NCBI RefSeq assembly: GCF_020532665.2
Contig: NZ_JAIWPG020000005.1
Coordinates: 62,001 to 126,000, forward strand
Direction: 5' to 3'
From: Lelliottia sp. WAP21
Lineage (GTDB): Bacteria > Pseudomonadota > Gammaproteobacteria > Enterobacterales > Enterobacteriaceae
DNA length: 64,000 bases
A program made the translations under genes and the position numbers. This document shows positions 9,349-18,322 of this stretch, in pieces (positions within the stretch are counted from its first letter, which is position 1; every line of letters begins with the position of its first letter). Under the pieces are notes generated by a model. That model was not told where the DNA came from. It searched no databases and saw only the letters and a list, made by a program, of their open reading frames with translations.

Positions 9349-9679
9349 ACATTCAATAGCGATTATTAATTTAATATAAAGACTGATAAATCTCTCATAT
9401 ATTTTTACATACTCTACACTGTCATTATCCCATCATATTCACCTGAATCTCTCTGGTTCAGGTGAAATTCTGCTGCGCATTGACAAAAAAATCAGAAAAA
9501 TTCGACTACCGCTCAGCCCTTATCTCATGGGAAATTCAGCCGTTTCGCTTACGGCAGAATTCACACCACCCGTGGGGTGAGGGTTGTCTCAGATTCTGAG
9601 TATGTTAGGGTATGGCCTGGTAATTATTTCCATTGGTAATCATATTGACACTATTAAATAACGGGAAATATTCTATTGC
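9349..9679. other. nrdF-proV intergenic region
   Basis: The 331-bp gap holds a hairpin at 9438-9466 (TTCACCTGAA with TTCAGGTGAA) that may end the nrd transcript, a weaker dyad around 9532-9562, and the proV promoter at 9584-9611. In E. coli this region and the start of proV bind H-NS. No further gene is seen. Confidence 0.6.
9584..9611 (+). promoter_or_regulatory. proU promoter (P2-like)
   Basis: The -35 element TTGTCT at 9584-9589 and the -10 element TAGGGT at 9606-9611 are 16 bp apart. This closely resembles the osmotically induced sigma-70 P2 promoter of E. coli proU, which has the same unusual TAGGGT -10 element. Initiation would fall near 9618, leaving a leader of about 60 nt. Confidence 0.65.
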
Positions 9680-10882
9680 ATGGCAATTAAATTAGAAGTT
9701 AAGAATCTATATAAAGTATTTGGCGAGCATCCACAGCGCGCGTTCAAATATATCGAGAAAGGACTTTCGAAAGAACAAATTCTGGAAAAAACGGGGCTAT
9801 CGCTTGGCGTTAAAAACGCCAGTCTGGCCATTGAAGAAGGCGAGATCTTCGTCATCATGGGGTTATCCGGTTCGGGTAAATCGACCATGGTTCGCCTTCT
9901 CAATCGCCTGATTGAACCCACCCGCGGACAGGTACTGATTGATGGTGTAGATATTGCCAAAATATCAGATGCTGAGCTTCGTGAGGTGCGCAGGAAAAAG
10001 ATTGCGATGGTCTTTCAGTCATTCGCGCTAATGCCACATATGACGGTGCTGGAAAATACCGCCTTCGGTATGGAATTAGCGGGTGTTGCTGCTCAGGAAC
10101 GCCAGGAAAAAGCGCTTGATGCATTACGTCAGGTGGGCCTTGAAAATTATGCGCACGGCTATCCGGACGAACTCTCTGGCGGTATGCGTCAGCGTGTTGG
10201 ACTCGCCCGCGCATTAGCGATAAATCCTGACATATTATTAATGGATGAAGCCTTCTCTGCACTCGATCCATTAATTCGTACTGAAATGCAGGATGAGCTG
10301 GTAAAACTCCAGGCGAAACATCAGCGTACCGTGGTCTTTATTTCCCACGATCTGGACGAAGCAATGCGCATTGGCGATCGAATTGCCATTATGCAAAATG
10401 GCGAAGTGGTCCAGGTTGGCACCCCGGATGAAATTCTCAATAATCCGGCAAATGATTATGTACGCACCTTCTTCCGTGGCGTGGATATCAGCCAGGTATT
10501 CAGCGCGAAGGATATTGCCCGTCGCGCCCTGAACGGCATAATTCGCCGCACCCCCGGATTTGGTCCACGCTCCGCACTGAAGCTGTTGCAGGATGAAGAC
10601 CGTGAATATGGTTATGTCATTGAGCGCGGCAATAAATATGTTGGCATTGTCTCCATTGATTCACTGAAAGCGGCACTCAGCGCCAATCAGGGAATTGATG
10701 CGGCGCTGATCGACGCTCCGCTTGCCGTGGACGCCGAAACGCCGCTCAGCGAGTTGCTCTCCCATGTTGGACAGGCACCCTGTGCCGTACCGGTTATAGG
10801 TGAAGAACAACAGTACGTCGGCATCATTTCAAAACGCATGTTGCTGCAGGCTTTAGATCGCGAGGGGGCAAATAATGGCTGA
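9680..10882 (+). CDS. proV: ProV, ATPase of the glycine betaine/proline ABC importer
   Basis: The 400-residue ATPase has Walker [10 protein letters not shown] (61-69), the ABC signature LSGGMRQ (165-171) and Walker B ILLMDE (185-190). A C-terminal pair of CBS domains (about 280-395) senses ionic strength. ProV powers uptake of glycine betaine and proline betaine during osmotic stress together with ProW and ProX. The first 50 residues include the ProV-type insert before the P-loop. The gene overlaps proW by 8 bp. Expression should follow osmolarity and H-NS, as for E. coli proU. Confidence 0.96.
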   Translation: MAIKLEVKNLYKVFGEHPQRAFKYIEKGLSKEQILEKTGLSLGVKNASLAIEEGEIFVIMGLSGSGKSTMVRLLNRLIEPTRGQVLIDGVDIAKISDAELREVRRKKIAMVFQSFALMPHMTVLENTAFGMELAGVAAQERQEKALDALRQVGLENYAHGYPDELSGGMRQRVGLARALAINPDILLMDEAFSALDPLIRTEMQDELVKLQAKHQRTVVFISHDLDEAMRIGDRIAIMQNGEVVQVGTPDEILNNPANDYVRTFFRGVDISQVFSAKDIARRALNGIIRRTPGFGPRSALKLLQDEDREYGYVIERGNKYVGIVSIDSLKAALSANQGIDAALIDAPLAVDAETPLSELLSHVGQAPCAVPVIGEEQQYVGIISKRMLLQALDREGANNG

Positions 10883-11936
10883 TCAATCTAATCCGTGGGG
10901 AACCACAGACGCGGCGGATAGCGCCGCACAATCCGCAGATGCATGGGGCACTCCGGCGCCCGCTGACGGCGGCGGAGCGGCTGACTGGCTTCATAGCGCA
11001 CCAGCACCGGCACCTGAACATTTCAATATTATGGACCCGTTCCATAAAACGCTGATCCCTCTCGATAGCTGGGTCACCGAAGGCATCGACTGGGTTGTGA
11101 CGCATTTCCGTCCGCTGTTCCAGGGTATTCGTGTGCCGGTGGATTACATCCTCAACGGTTTCCAGCAAATGATGCTGGGCATGCCCGCACCCGTGGCGAT
11201 TGTACTGTTTGCCCTGATTGCCTGGCAGTTTGGCAGCGTGGGTATGGGGATCGCGACGCTCATTTCCCTGATTGTGATTGGCGCCATCGGCGCATGGTCC
11301 CAGGCGATGATTACCCTGGCGCTGGTTCTTACCGCCCTGCTGTTCTGCGTGATTATCGGCCTGCCGACGGGTATATGGCTGGCGCGCAGTCCGCGTGCCG
11401 CCAAAATAATCCGGCCACTGCTTGATGCCATGCAAACCACGCCGGCATTCGTCTATCTGGTGCCTATCGTGATGTTGTTCGGGATCGGTAACGTGCCGGG
11501 CGTGGTGGTAACCATCATCTTCGCCCTGCCACCGATTATTCGCCTGACCATCCTCGGGATTAATCAGGTGCCTGCGGATCTTATCGAAGCATCAAGATCG
11601 TTTGGCGCAAGCCCGCGCCAGATGTTGTTTAAAGTGCAGCTGCCGCTGGCGATGCCCACCATTATGGCTGGGGTCAACCAGACGCTGATGCTTGCCCTTT
11701 CGATGGTGGTGATCGCCTCCATGATCGCCGTTGGCGGTTTGGGTCAGATGGTGCTTCGCGGGATCGGTCGTCTTGATATGGGGCTTGCCACCGTGGGCGG
11801 CGTGGGGATCGTCATCCTCGCCATTATTCTTGACCGCCTGACGCAGGCTGTCGGTCGCGATTCACGCAGTCGCGGCAACCGTCGCTGGTACACCACCGGC
11901 CCAGTCGGGTTGATCATCCGCCCTTTCACAAAATAA
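10875..11936 (+). CDS. proW: ProW, permease of the glycine betaine/proline importer
   Basis: This 353-residue membrane protein has a long hydrophilic N-terminus (about 1-95) typical of ProW, then about seven membrane helices, with the permease coupling motif near [20 protein letters not shown]. It forms the membrane channel of ProVWX. The start overlaps the end of proV and the stop is 9 bp before proX, so the three genes are one operon. Confidence 0.95.
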   Translation: MADQSNPWGTTDAADSAAQSADAWGTPAPADGGGAADWLHSAPAPAPEHFNIMDPFHKTLIPLDSWVTEGIDWVVTHFRPLFQGIRVPVDYILNGFQQMMLGMPAPVAIVLFALIAWQFGSVGMGIATLISLIVIGAIGAWSQAMITLALVLTALLFCVIIGLPTGIWLARSPRAAKIIRPLLDAMQTTPAFVYLVPIVMLFGIGNVPGVVVTIIFALPPIIRLTILGINQVPADLIEASRSFGASPRQMLFKVQLPLAMPTIMAGVNQTLMLALSMVVIASMIAVGGLGQMVLRGIGRLDMGLATVGGVGIVILAIILDRLTQAVGRDSRSRGNRRWYTTGPVGLIIRPFTK

Positions 11937-11945
11937 GGAATAACG

Positions 11946-12941
11946 ATGCGACATACCGTACTTTTTGCCACAGCGTTTGCCACCCTCGTGTCGACCAGCA
12001 CGTTCGCTGCAGAACTGCCGGGTAAAGGCATTACCGTTCAGCCGATTCAGAGCACCATTTCTGAAGAGTCTTTCCAGACGCTGGTCGTGAGTCGTGCCCT
12101 GGAAAAACTGGGATACACGGTGAATAAGCCAAGCGAAGTGGATTACAACGTGGGCTACACGTCGATTGCCTCCGGCGATGCGACCTTCACTGCGGTCAAC
12201 TGGCAGCCTCTGCACGATGACATGTACTCCGCTGCGGGCGGCGACAAAAAATTCTATCGTGAAGGGACGTTTGTCACCGGCGCCGCACAGGGATACCTGG
12301 TCGATAAAAAAACTGCCGACAAATACCACATCACCAATATTGAGCAGTTGAAGGATCCTAAGATCGCCAAACTGTTCGACACCAATGGTGACGGCAAGGC
12401 CGACATGATGGGCTGCTCACCGGGCTGGGGCTGTGAAGCGGTGATTAACCATCAGAATAAAGCGTTTGATCTGGCCAAAACCGTCGACGTGAGCCACGGG
12501 AACTACTCCGCCATGATGGCTGACACCATTGCGCGCTTTAAAGAAGGTAAGCCGGTTATCTATTACACCTGGACACCGTACTGGGTGAGCGATGTGATGA
12601 AACCGGGGAAAGACGTGGTATGGCTGCAGGTGCCATTCTCGTCTCTGCCTGGCGAACAGAAAGATATCGACACCAAACTGCCTAACGGCATGAACTATGG
12701 TTTCCCGGTCAATACCATGCACATTGTGGCGAATAAAGCCTGGGCCGAGAAAAACCCGGCGGCGGCAAAACTGTTCTCGGTAATGAAGATGCCTCTGGCA
12801 GATATCAACGCGCAGAATGCGATGATGCACGAAGGTAAATCGTCAGAAGCAGATGTTCAGGGTCACGTTGACGGCTGGATTAAAGCCCACCAGCAGCAGT
12901 TCGACGGCTGGGTAAAAGAGGCGCTGGCTGCACAGAAGTAA
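11946..12941 (+). CDS. proX: ProX, periplasmic glycine betaine-binding protein
   Basis: The 331-residue protein starts with a Sec signal peptide ([21 protein letters not shown], cleavage expected after about residue 21). The mature part is an OpuAC-type binding protein; tryptophans in INxEVNW-like positions (FTAVNWQPL) and YYTWTPYW would form the aromatic cage for trimethylammonium groups. Two cysteines in [12 protein letters not shown] probably form the disulfide known in E. coli ProX. It delivers betaines to ProW. The start follows TAAGGAATAACG. Confidence 0.96.
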   Translation: MRHTVLFATAFATLVSTSTFAAELPGKGITVQPIQSTISEESFQTLVVSRALEKLGYTVNKPSEVDYNVGYTSIASGDATFTAVNWQPLHDDMYSAAGGDKKFYREGTFVTGAAQGYLVDKKTADKYHITNIEQLKDPKIAKLFDTNGDGKADMMGCSPGWGCEAVINHQNKAFDLAKTVDVSHGNYSAMMADTIARFKEGKPVIYYTWTPYWVSDVMKPGKDVVWLQVPFSSLPGEQKDIDTKLPNGMNYGFPVNTMHIVANKAWAEKNPAAAKLFSVMKMPLADINAQNAMMHEGKSSEADVQGHVDGWIKAHQQQFDGWVKEALAAQK

Positions 12942-13272
12942 CCACAGCGGGTTCCCCCCCTCACTGAGGGGAGGGAACTGAACGCTGCTTTCCCCCCTCT
13001 CACTGGGGGGAAGGGAACTGAACACTGCTTTTCCCCCTCTCCCTGAGGGGAGGGAACTGGACACTGTTTTTCCCCTCTCCCTGTGGGGAGGGGAACTGAA
13101 CGTTGCTTTTCCCCCTCTCCCTGTGGGAGAGGGCCGGGGTGAGGGCATCACACCGCACTGCTCCAGCACTAAACCGCACAAACCACCACGCAACAATTCC
13201 CCTATATTCATTTACATCCGTTATGATTGGTTTCCGGAAAAATAATCACTTAATGAATGATTCCAGACCCTC
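12942..13272. other. proX-ygaY intergenic region dominated by tandem repeats
   Basis: These 331 bp hold the five-unit C/T-rich repeat at 12956-13147 and, after it, about 125 bp of ordinary sequence that must carry the promoter of the MFS gene. No T-rich terminator is evident after proX; the repeat hairpins may protect or end its mRNA. Confidence 0.6.
12956..13147. repeat. Five tandem about 39-bp C/T-rich palindromic units
   Basis: Units begin near 12956, 12993, 13033, 13071 and 13111, giving a period of 37-40 bp. Each unit holds a CCCTCTC-type arm facing a GAGGGGAGGGAACTGAAC-type arm, so every unit can fold into a small hairpin, and the linker AACTGAACRCTGCTTTT is shared. The last unit ends in CCGGGGTGAGGGCATC, the conserved end of the dispersed repeat family seen at 52653 and 54970. 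Confidence 0.85.
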
Positions 13273-14457
13273 ATGACCAAAACTTCTCAAGATCTTAGCC
13301 CGGCATTAATCCTGTTAATGTCCGTCGCCACTGGCCTGGCCGTTGCCAGCAATTACTATGCCCAACCTTTGCTCGATACCATCGCGCGCGCTTTTTCGCT
13401 CTCCGCCAGTTCCGCGGGGTTTATCGTCACTGCCGCTCAGTTAGGTTACGCCGTAGGTTTACTGTTTCTGGTGCCGTTAGGCGATATGTTCGAACGGCGT
13501 CGGCTTATCGTCTGTATGACGCTGCTGGCCGCCGGTGGGATGCTCATTACCGCCTCCAGTCACTCTCTGTCGATGATGATTCTGGGTACAGCGTTAACCG
13601 GGCTCTTCTCCGTTGTCGCACAGATACTGGTTCCGCTTGCCGCCACGCTCGCCGCACCAGAGAAACGTGGCAAAGTAGTCGGCACCATTATGAGCGGCTT
13701 ACTGCTGGGTATCCTGCTGGCAAGAACCGTTGCCGGACTGCTGGCCAGTCTTGGCGGCTGGCGCACCGTTTACTGGGTCGCCAGCGTGCTTATGGTCATC
13801 ATGGCTCTGGCGCTCTGGCGTGGACTGCCTAAAGTGAAGCAGGAGAACCACCTTAATTATCCGCAGCTTCTCGGGTCGGTTTTCGCCCTGTTCACACAGG
13901 ACAAACTGCTGCGCACCCGCGCATTACTTGGCTGTTTCACCTTTGCCAACTTCAGTATCCTCTGGACATCAATGGCGTTTCTGCTGGCCTCCCCTCCGTT
14001 TAACTATTCCGAAGGGGTGATCGGCCTCTTTGGCCTGGCGGGTGCCGCTGGCGCGCTCGGGGCTCGTCCCGCAGGCGGGCTTGCCGATAAAGGGAAATCG
14101 CACCTCACCACTACCGCAGGCCTGGTGCTCTTGCTGCTCTCCTGGGCGGCCATCTGGTACGGTCATATTTCAGTTCTGGCGCTGATTGTCGGTATTCTCG
14201 TGCTCGATCTCACCGTGCAGGGTGTCCACATCACCAATCAGACGGTGATTTATCGCGTCAAACCCGATGCGCGTAATCGCCTGACGGCAGGTTACATGAC
14301 CAGTTACTTTATTGGCGGGGCTGCAGGCTCACTGATTTCTGCTTCGGCCTGGCAACATGCAGGCTGGAGCGGTGTTTGTCTGGTGGGCACGGTGGTTGCC
14401 GCGCTTAATCTGCTGGTGTGGTGGCGCGGTTATCACCGCCAGGAAGCAATAAACTAA
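13273..14457 (+). CDS. ygaY: YgaY-type MFS transporter, intact
   Basis: The 394-residue protein is a 12-helix major facilitator of the drug:H+ antiporter group. Motif A-like GDMFERRRLIV lies between helices 2 and 3, and GLADKGKSHLT is its C-terminal counterpart. The substrate is unknown. It sits directly after proVWX, where E. coli K-12 carries the ygaY pseudogene, so this is the intact version. No close operon partner is present; a 327-bp gap separates it from emrR. The start at 13273 has no strong ribosome binding site (CAGACCCTC). Confidence 0.85.
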   Translation: MTKTSQDLSPALILLMSVATGLAVASNYYAQPLLDTIARAFSLSASSAGFIVTAAQLGYAVGLLFLVPLGDMFERRRLIVCMTLLAAGGMLITASSHSLSMMILGTALTGLFSVVAQILVPLAATLAAPEKRGKVVGTIMSGLLLGILLARTVAGLLASLGGWRTVYWVASVLMVIMALALWRGLPKVKQENHLNYPQLLGSVFALFTQDKLLRTRALLGCFTFANFSILWTSMAFLLASPPFNYSEGVIGLFGLAGAAGALGARPAGGLADKGKSHLTTTAGLVLLLLSWAAIWYGHISVLALIVGILVLDLTVQGVHITNQTVIYRVKPDARNRLTAGYMTSYFIGGAAGSLISASAWQHAGWSGVCLVGTVVAALNLLVWWRGYHRQEAIN

Positions 14458-14784
14458 CGTTTACAATGCTGTGGGGTGACTTAGGGTGTTAAGCCGCTCC
14501 ACAGTCTGTTAAGGTTAGCGTAATCATTTATGCCAGAAATTTTAATGTGAGTGACATATTTACATTCAGTATGAATAGCTCAGACCTGAACGCTGCTCCA
14601 CGTCACCCCATCCTGTCTTTTCCGGGCGTACGCCCCACCGCTTCTGTGCTGACCGGGTCACGGACTTGCCCGGCGCTTTCTGACAGTAATATTCGCCCCA
14701 CGGATATAACCGCACAAATAATTCATTTACATTATTTGTCACTGTCGTTACTATATCGACTGTAATTAATGAGGTCATACCCAA
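14458..14784. other. ygaY-emrR gap lacking ygaZH
   Basis: In E. coli the valine exporter genes ygaZ and ygaH lie between ygaY and mprA; here only 327 bp remain. The middle part (about 14580-14705) is GC-rich and flanked by AT-rich DNA, which could be a relic of deleted or inserted material, but I recognise no ygaZH fragment. The emrR promoter is at its right end. The short frames here look spurious. Confidence 0.5.
14726..14754 (+). promoter_or_regulatory. Promoter of emrRAB
   Basis: The -35 element TTTACA (14726-14731) and the -10 element TACTAT (14749-14754) are 17 bp apart, 31 bp before the emrR start codon. EmrR represses its own operon in E. coli, so its operator should overlap this site. 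Confidence 0.6.
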
Positions 14785-15315
14785 ATGGATAGTTCGTTTA
14801 CGCCCATTGAACAAATGCTTAAATTTCGCGCCAGTCGTCATGAGGATTTCCCGTATCAGGAGATTTTGCTGACGCGTCTTTGCATGCACATGCAAGGTAA
14901 GCTACTGGAAAACCGCAATAAGATGCTGAAAGCTCAAGGGATTAACGAGACGTTGTTTATGGCGTTGATTACGCTTGAGTCTCAGGAAGATCACAGCATT
15001 CAGCCTTCAGAACTGAGTTGCGCCCTGGGTTCATCCCGTACCAACGCGACCCGTATTGCCGATGAGCTGGAAAAGCGCGGCTGGATTGAACGTCGAGAAA
15101 GCGACAATGACCGTCGTTGTCTGCATCTGCAACTGACCGAAAAAGGTCACGAATTCTTGCGTGGAGTCCTCCCTCCTCAGCACAACTGTCTGCATCAACT
15201 CTGGTCTGCGCTGAGTACGTCTGAGCGCGATCAACTCGAGCATATCACGCGCAAGCTGCTCACCCGTCTGGATCAGATGGATGAAGACGGTACCATCCTT
15301 GAGGCACTGAGCTAA
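14785..15315 (+). CDS. emrR: EmrR (MprA), MarR-family repressor of emrAB
   Basis: The 176-residue MarR-type winged-helix repressor has the recognition region [20 protein letters not shown] and the wing [20 protein letters not shown]. EmrR represses emrRAB and is released by hydrophobic uncouplers and salicylate. The ATG at 14785 follows GAGG. It is the first gene of the emrRAB operon, 124 bp before emrA with a small hairpin between them. Confidence 0.95.
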   Translation: MDSSFTPIEQMLKFRASRHEDFPYQEILLTRLCMHMQGKLLENRNKMLKAQGINETLFMALITLESQEDHSIQPSELSCALGSSRTNATRIADELEKRGWIERRESDNDRRCLHLQLTEKGHEFLRGVLPPQHNCLHQLWSALSTSERDQLEHITRKLLTRLDQMDEDGTILEALS

Positions 15316-15358
15316 CGCGACGACACGCTCAACCATCCAGATTTAATAAGAATTGATA

Positions 15359-15385
15359 GGCCAGCACGTCACACTGCTGGCCTTT
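15359..15385 (+). terminator. Hairpin between emrR and emrA
   Basis: An 8-bp perfect stem (GGCCAGCA with TGCTGGCC) and an 8-nt loop are followed by the short pyrimidine tail TTTCTG. It probably acts as a partial terminator or attenuator setting the ratio of repressor to pump. Confidence 0.6.
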
Positions 15386-15439
15386 CTGACAACAGTCGGC
15401 TCAGCCGATGTGAAAATAAGAAGATCGTGGAGAACAACA

Positions 15440-16612
15440 ATGAGCGCAAATGCGGAGATGACTCCCCCGCAGCAACCAGCAAATAAGAAAGGCAAACGTA
15501 AGAGCGCCCTTCTTGTGCTGACCTTGCTCTTTATTATTATTGCCGTGGCATATGGGATTTATTGGTTTTTAGTATTGCGTCATGTCGAAGAGACAGACGA
15601 TGCATACGTGGCAGGGAACCAGGTTCAGATTATGGCGCAGGTGTCGGGCAGCGTGACGAAAGTCTGGGCTGACAATACCGACTATGTGCAAAAAGGCGAT
15701 GTACTGGTCACGCTAGATCCCACCGATGCTCAGCAGGCGTTTGAAAAAGCGCAGACGGAGCTGGCCTCAAGCGTGCGGCAAACCCGTCAGTCGATGATCA
15801 ACAGTAAGCAATTACAGGCGAGCATCGATGTGCAGAAAACGGCACTGGCCCAGGCGCAAAGCGATCTTAACCGTCGTATCCCGCTGGGCACCGCTAACCT
15901 GATTGGTCGTGAAGAGCTGCAACATGCGCGTGATGCGGTTGCCAGCGCCCAGGCCCAGCTTGACGTGGCGATCCAGCAGTACAACGCAAATCAGGCGATG
16001 ATTCTCGGCACAAGCCTGGAAAATCAGCCTGCCGTAAAACAGGCTGCAACTGAAGTCCGTAATGCCTGGCTTGCCCTGCAGCGTACTAAAATCGTCAGCC
16101 CGATGACGGGTTATGTCTCCCGCCGCGCCGTACAGCCAGGCGCGCAAATTAGCCCGACGACGCCGCTGATGGCGGTGGTACCGGCCAGCAATCTGTGGGT
16201 GGATGCGAACTTTAAAGAGACGCAGCTTGCCCATATGCGTATTGGCCAGACCGCGACCATCGTCAGTGATATTTACGGCGACGATGTGAAGTACACCGGT
16301 AAAGTGGTCGGTCTGGATATGGGGACCGGCAGCGCGTTCTCACTTCTGCCTGCGCAAAACGCCACCGGCAACTGGATCAAAGTGGTTCAGCGTCTGCCTG
16401 TACGTATTGAACTGGACGAGAAGCAACTGGCTGACCATCCGCTGCGTATTGGTCTGTCCACGCTGGTGACCGTGGATACCGCCGTACGTGACGGTCAGAT
16501 GCTGGCAAACCAGGTTCGCACTCACCCGGCTTATGAAAGCAACGCCCGTGAAATCAGCCTTGATCCGGTCAATAAGCTGATCGACGATATCGTGAAAGCG
16601 AACGCCGGTTAA
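15440..16612 (+). CDS. emrA: EmrA, membrane fusion protein of the EmrAB-TolC pump
   Basis: The 390-residue protein has a short cytosolic N-terminus, one membrane anchor (about 25-46) and a periplasmic HlyD-type part with split biotinyl-lipoyl halves (VSGSVTKVWADNTDYVQKGD and later IVSPMTGYVSRRAVQPG) around a coiled coil (about 95-205). It links EmrB to TolC. A longer frame begins at 15353, but the ATG at 15440 with GTGGAG upstream gives the family length. Confidence 0.95.
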   Translation: MSANAEMTPPQQPANKKGKRKSALLVLTLLFIIIAVAYGIYWFLVLRHVEETDDAYVAGNQVQIMAQVSGSVTKVWADNTDYVQKGDVLVTLDPTDAQQAFEKAQTELASSVRQTRQSMINSKQLQASIDVQKTALAQAQSDLNRRIPLGTANLIGREELQHARDAVASAQAQLDVAIQQYNANQAMILGTSLENQPAVKQAATEVRNAWLALQRTKIVSPMTGYVSRRAVQPGAQISPTTPLMAVVPASNLWVDANFKETQLAHMRIGQTATIVSDIYGDDVKYTGKVVGLDMGTGSAFSLLPAQNATGNWIKVVQRLPVRIELDEKQLADHPLRIGLSTLVTVDTAVRDGQMLANQVRTHPAYESNAREISLDPVNKLIDDIVKANAG

Positions 16613-16628
16613 TCCGAGGGTGAGCGTT

Positions 16629-18176
16629 ATGCAACAGCAAAAACCGCAAAAACCGTTGGAAGGCGCGCAGCTGGTTATCATGACCATTGCGCTGTCGCTG
16701 GCAACCTTCATGCAGGTGCTTGACTCCACCATCGCCAACGTGGCGATCCCGACCATTGCCGGGAACCTTGGCTCGTCACTGAGCCAGGGGACGTGGGTCA
16801 TTACCTCATTCGGGGTGGCGAATGCGATTTCGATTCCGATTACCGGCTGGTTGGCAAAACGCGTCGGGGAAGTGAAGTTATTCCTGTGGTCTACGGTCCT
16901 GTTTGTTCTCGCCTCCTGGGCGTGCGGCATGTCCAACAGCCTGACGATGCTGATCTTCTTCCGCGTCATTCAGGGGATTGTTGCCGGGCCACTGATTCCG
17001 CTCTCCCAGAGCCTGTTGCTGAACAACTATCCGCCCGCCAAACGATCTATCGCGCTGGCGCTGTGGTCGATGACGGTGATTGTGGCGCCCATTTGTGGCC
17101 CTATCCTGGGTGGCTTTATCAGTGATAACTACCACTGGGGCTGGATCTTCTTTATCAACGTGCCTATCGGCGCGCTGGTGGTCCTGCTGACGCTGCAGTC
17201 GCTGCGTGGACGCGAAACGCGAACCGAACAGCGGCGCATTGATGGCGTAGGCCTGGCCCTGCTGGTGCTCGGGATTGGTAGTCTGCAGATCATGCTGGAC
17301 CGCGGGAAAGAGCTGGACTGGTTCGCCTCGCAGGAGATCATCGTCCTGACGGTGGTCGCAGTGGTGGCGATTAGCTTCCTGATTGTCTGGGAGCTGACGG
17401 ACGATAACCCGATAGTCGATTTATCGCTGTTTAAGTCGCGGAACTTTACCATCGGCTGCCTGTGTATCAGTCTTGCCTATATGCTCTACTTTGGCGCGAT
17501 TGTCCTGCTACCGCAGCTTTTGCAGGAGGTCTATGGCTACACGGCAACCTGGGCCGGACTGGCCTCGGCGCCGGTTGGCCTGATTCCGGTGCTGCTGTCC
17601 CCGATTATCGGCAGGTTCGCCCATAAGCTCGATATGCGCCGGCTGGTGACATTCAGCTTTATTATGTATGCAGTGTGTTTCTACTGGCGTGCGTATACGT
17701 TCGAACCCGGAATGGACTTTGGCGCGTCCGCGTGGCCGCAGTTTATCCAGGGCTTTGCCGTAGCGTGCTTCTTTATGCCATTGACCACCATTACGTTATC
17801 CGGCTTACCGCCTGAGCGTCTGGCGGCGGCATCAAGTCTGTCGAACTTTACCCGAACGCTGGCGGGGTCTATCGGAACGTCTATCACCACTACGTTGTGG
17901 ACGAACCGGGAGTCGCTACACCATGCCCAGTTGACCGAATCTGTGAACGCGTTCAACCCGAACGCCCAGCAGATGTACAACCAGCTCGAAGGGTTGGGGA
18001 TGTCAGAGCAGCAGGCATCCGGCTGGATTGCCCAACAAATCACTAACCAGGGTCTGATTATCTCCGCCAATGAGATTTTCTGGATTTCAGCCGGGATCTT
18101 TATCCTGTTGCTGGGTCTGGTGTGGTTTGCAAAACCACCGTTTGGTGCGGGTGGCGGCGGAGGCGGCGCGCACTAG
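16629..18176 (+). CDS. emrB: EmrB, 14-helix MFS multidrug exporter
   Basis: This 515-residue DHA2-family drug:H+ antiporter begins MQQQKPQKPLEGAQLV and has the motif LDSTIANVAIPTIAG in helix 1 and the helix 5 motif GPILGGFISDNYHWGWIFFI. It ends in a glycine-rich tail before AH. With EmrA and TolC it expels uncouplers such as CCCP and nalidixic acid. A GTG at 16620 is possible; the ATG at 16629 matches the family start. It is 16 bp after emrA. Confidence 0.95.
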   Translation: MQQQKPQKPLEGAQLVIMTIALSLATFMQVLDSTIANVAIPTIAGNLGSSLSQGTWVITSFGVANAISIPITGWLAKRVGEVKLFLWSTVLFVLASWACGMSNSLTMLIFFRVIQGIVAGPLIPLSQSLLLNNYPPAKRSIALALWSMTVIVAPICGPILGGFISDNYHWGWIFFINVPIGALVVLLTLQSLRGRETRTEQRRIDGVGLALLVLGIGSLQIMLDRGKELDWFASQEIIVLTVVAVVAISFLIVWELTDDNPIVDLSLFKSRNFTIGCLCISLAYMLYFGAIVLLPQLLQEVYGYTATWAGLASAPVGLIPVLLSPIIGRFAHKLDMRRLVTFSFIMYAVCFYWRAYTFEPGMDFGASAWPQFIQGFAVACFFMPLTTITLSGLPPERLAAASSLSNFTRTLAGSIGTSITTTLWTNRESLHHAQLTESVNAFNPNAQQMYNQLEGLGMSEQQASGWIAQQITNQGLIISANEIFWISAGIFILLLGLVWFAKPPFGAGGGGGGAH

Positions 18177-18186
18177 TCCTGTGTAA

Positions 18187-18220
18187 GGGGAGCCAGGTGA
18201 CGTTGCTTATTCCTGGCCCC
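18187..18220 (+). terminator. Possible hairpin terminator after emrB
   Basis: GGGGAGCCAGG pairs imperfectly with CCTGGCCCC (one bulged A) around a 14-nt loop, 11 bp after the emrB stop codon. No T-run follows, so it may be only an mRNA-end hairpin. Confidence 0.4.
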
Positions 18221-18322
18221 TCGCAGGCGCGGTTGTCCAGAACGCGACAGCAATTGTCAGTGCCGATAAAGCTGCGCTCCTGAAATCGATTCACGATAGT
18301 GAAAAGACAACAGGAGCGCATC

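Noticed and set aside
12956..13147. CRISPR-like array
   Set aside because: Units are contiguous hairpins of 37-40 bp with conserved linkers, without unique spacers or cas genes.
12843..13211. 122-codon minus-strand frame with repeated GRGGKA/SSLP units
   Set aside because: The periodic protein is the translation of the 39-bp intergenic DNA repeats; the frame runs into proX.
14566..14895. 109-codon minus-strand frame in the ygaY-emrR gap
   Set aside because: It overlaps the start of emrR and the emrR promoter, lacks a ribosome binding site and shows no recognisable domain.
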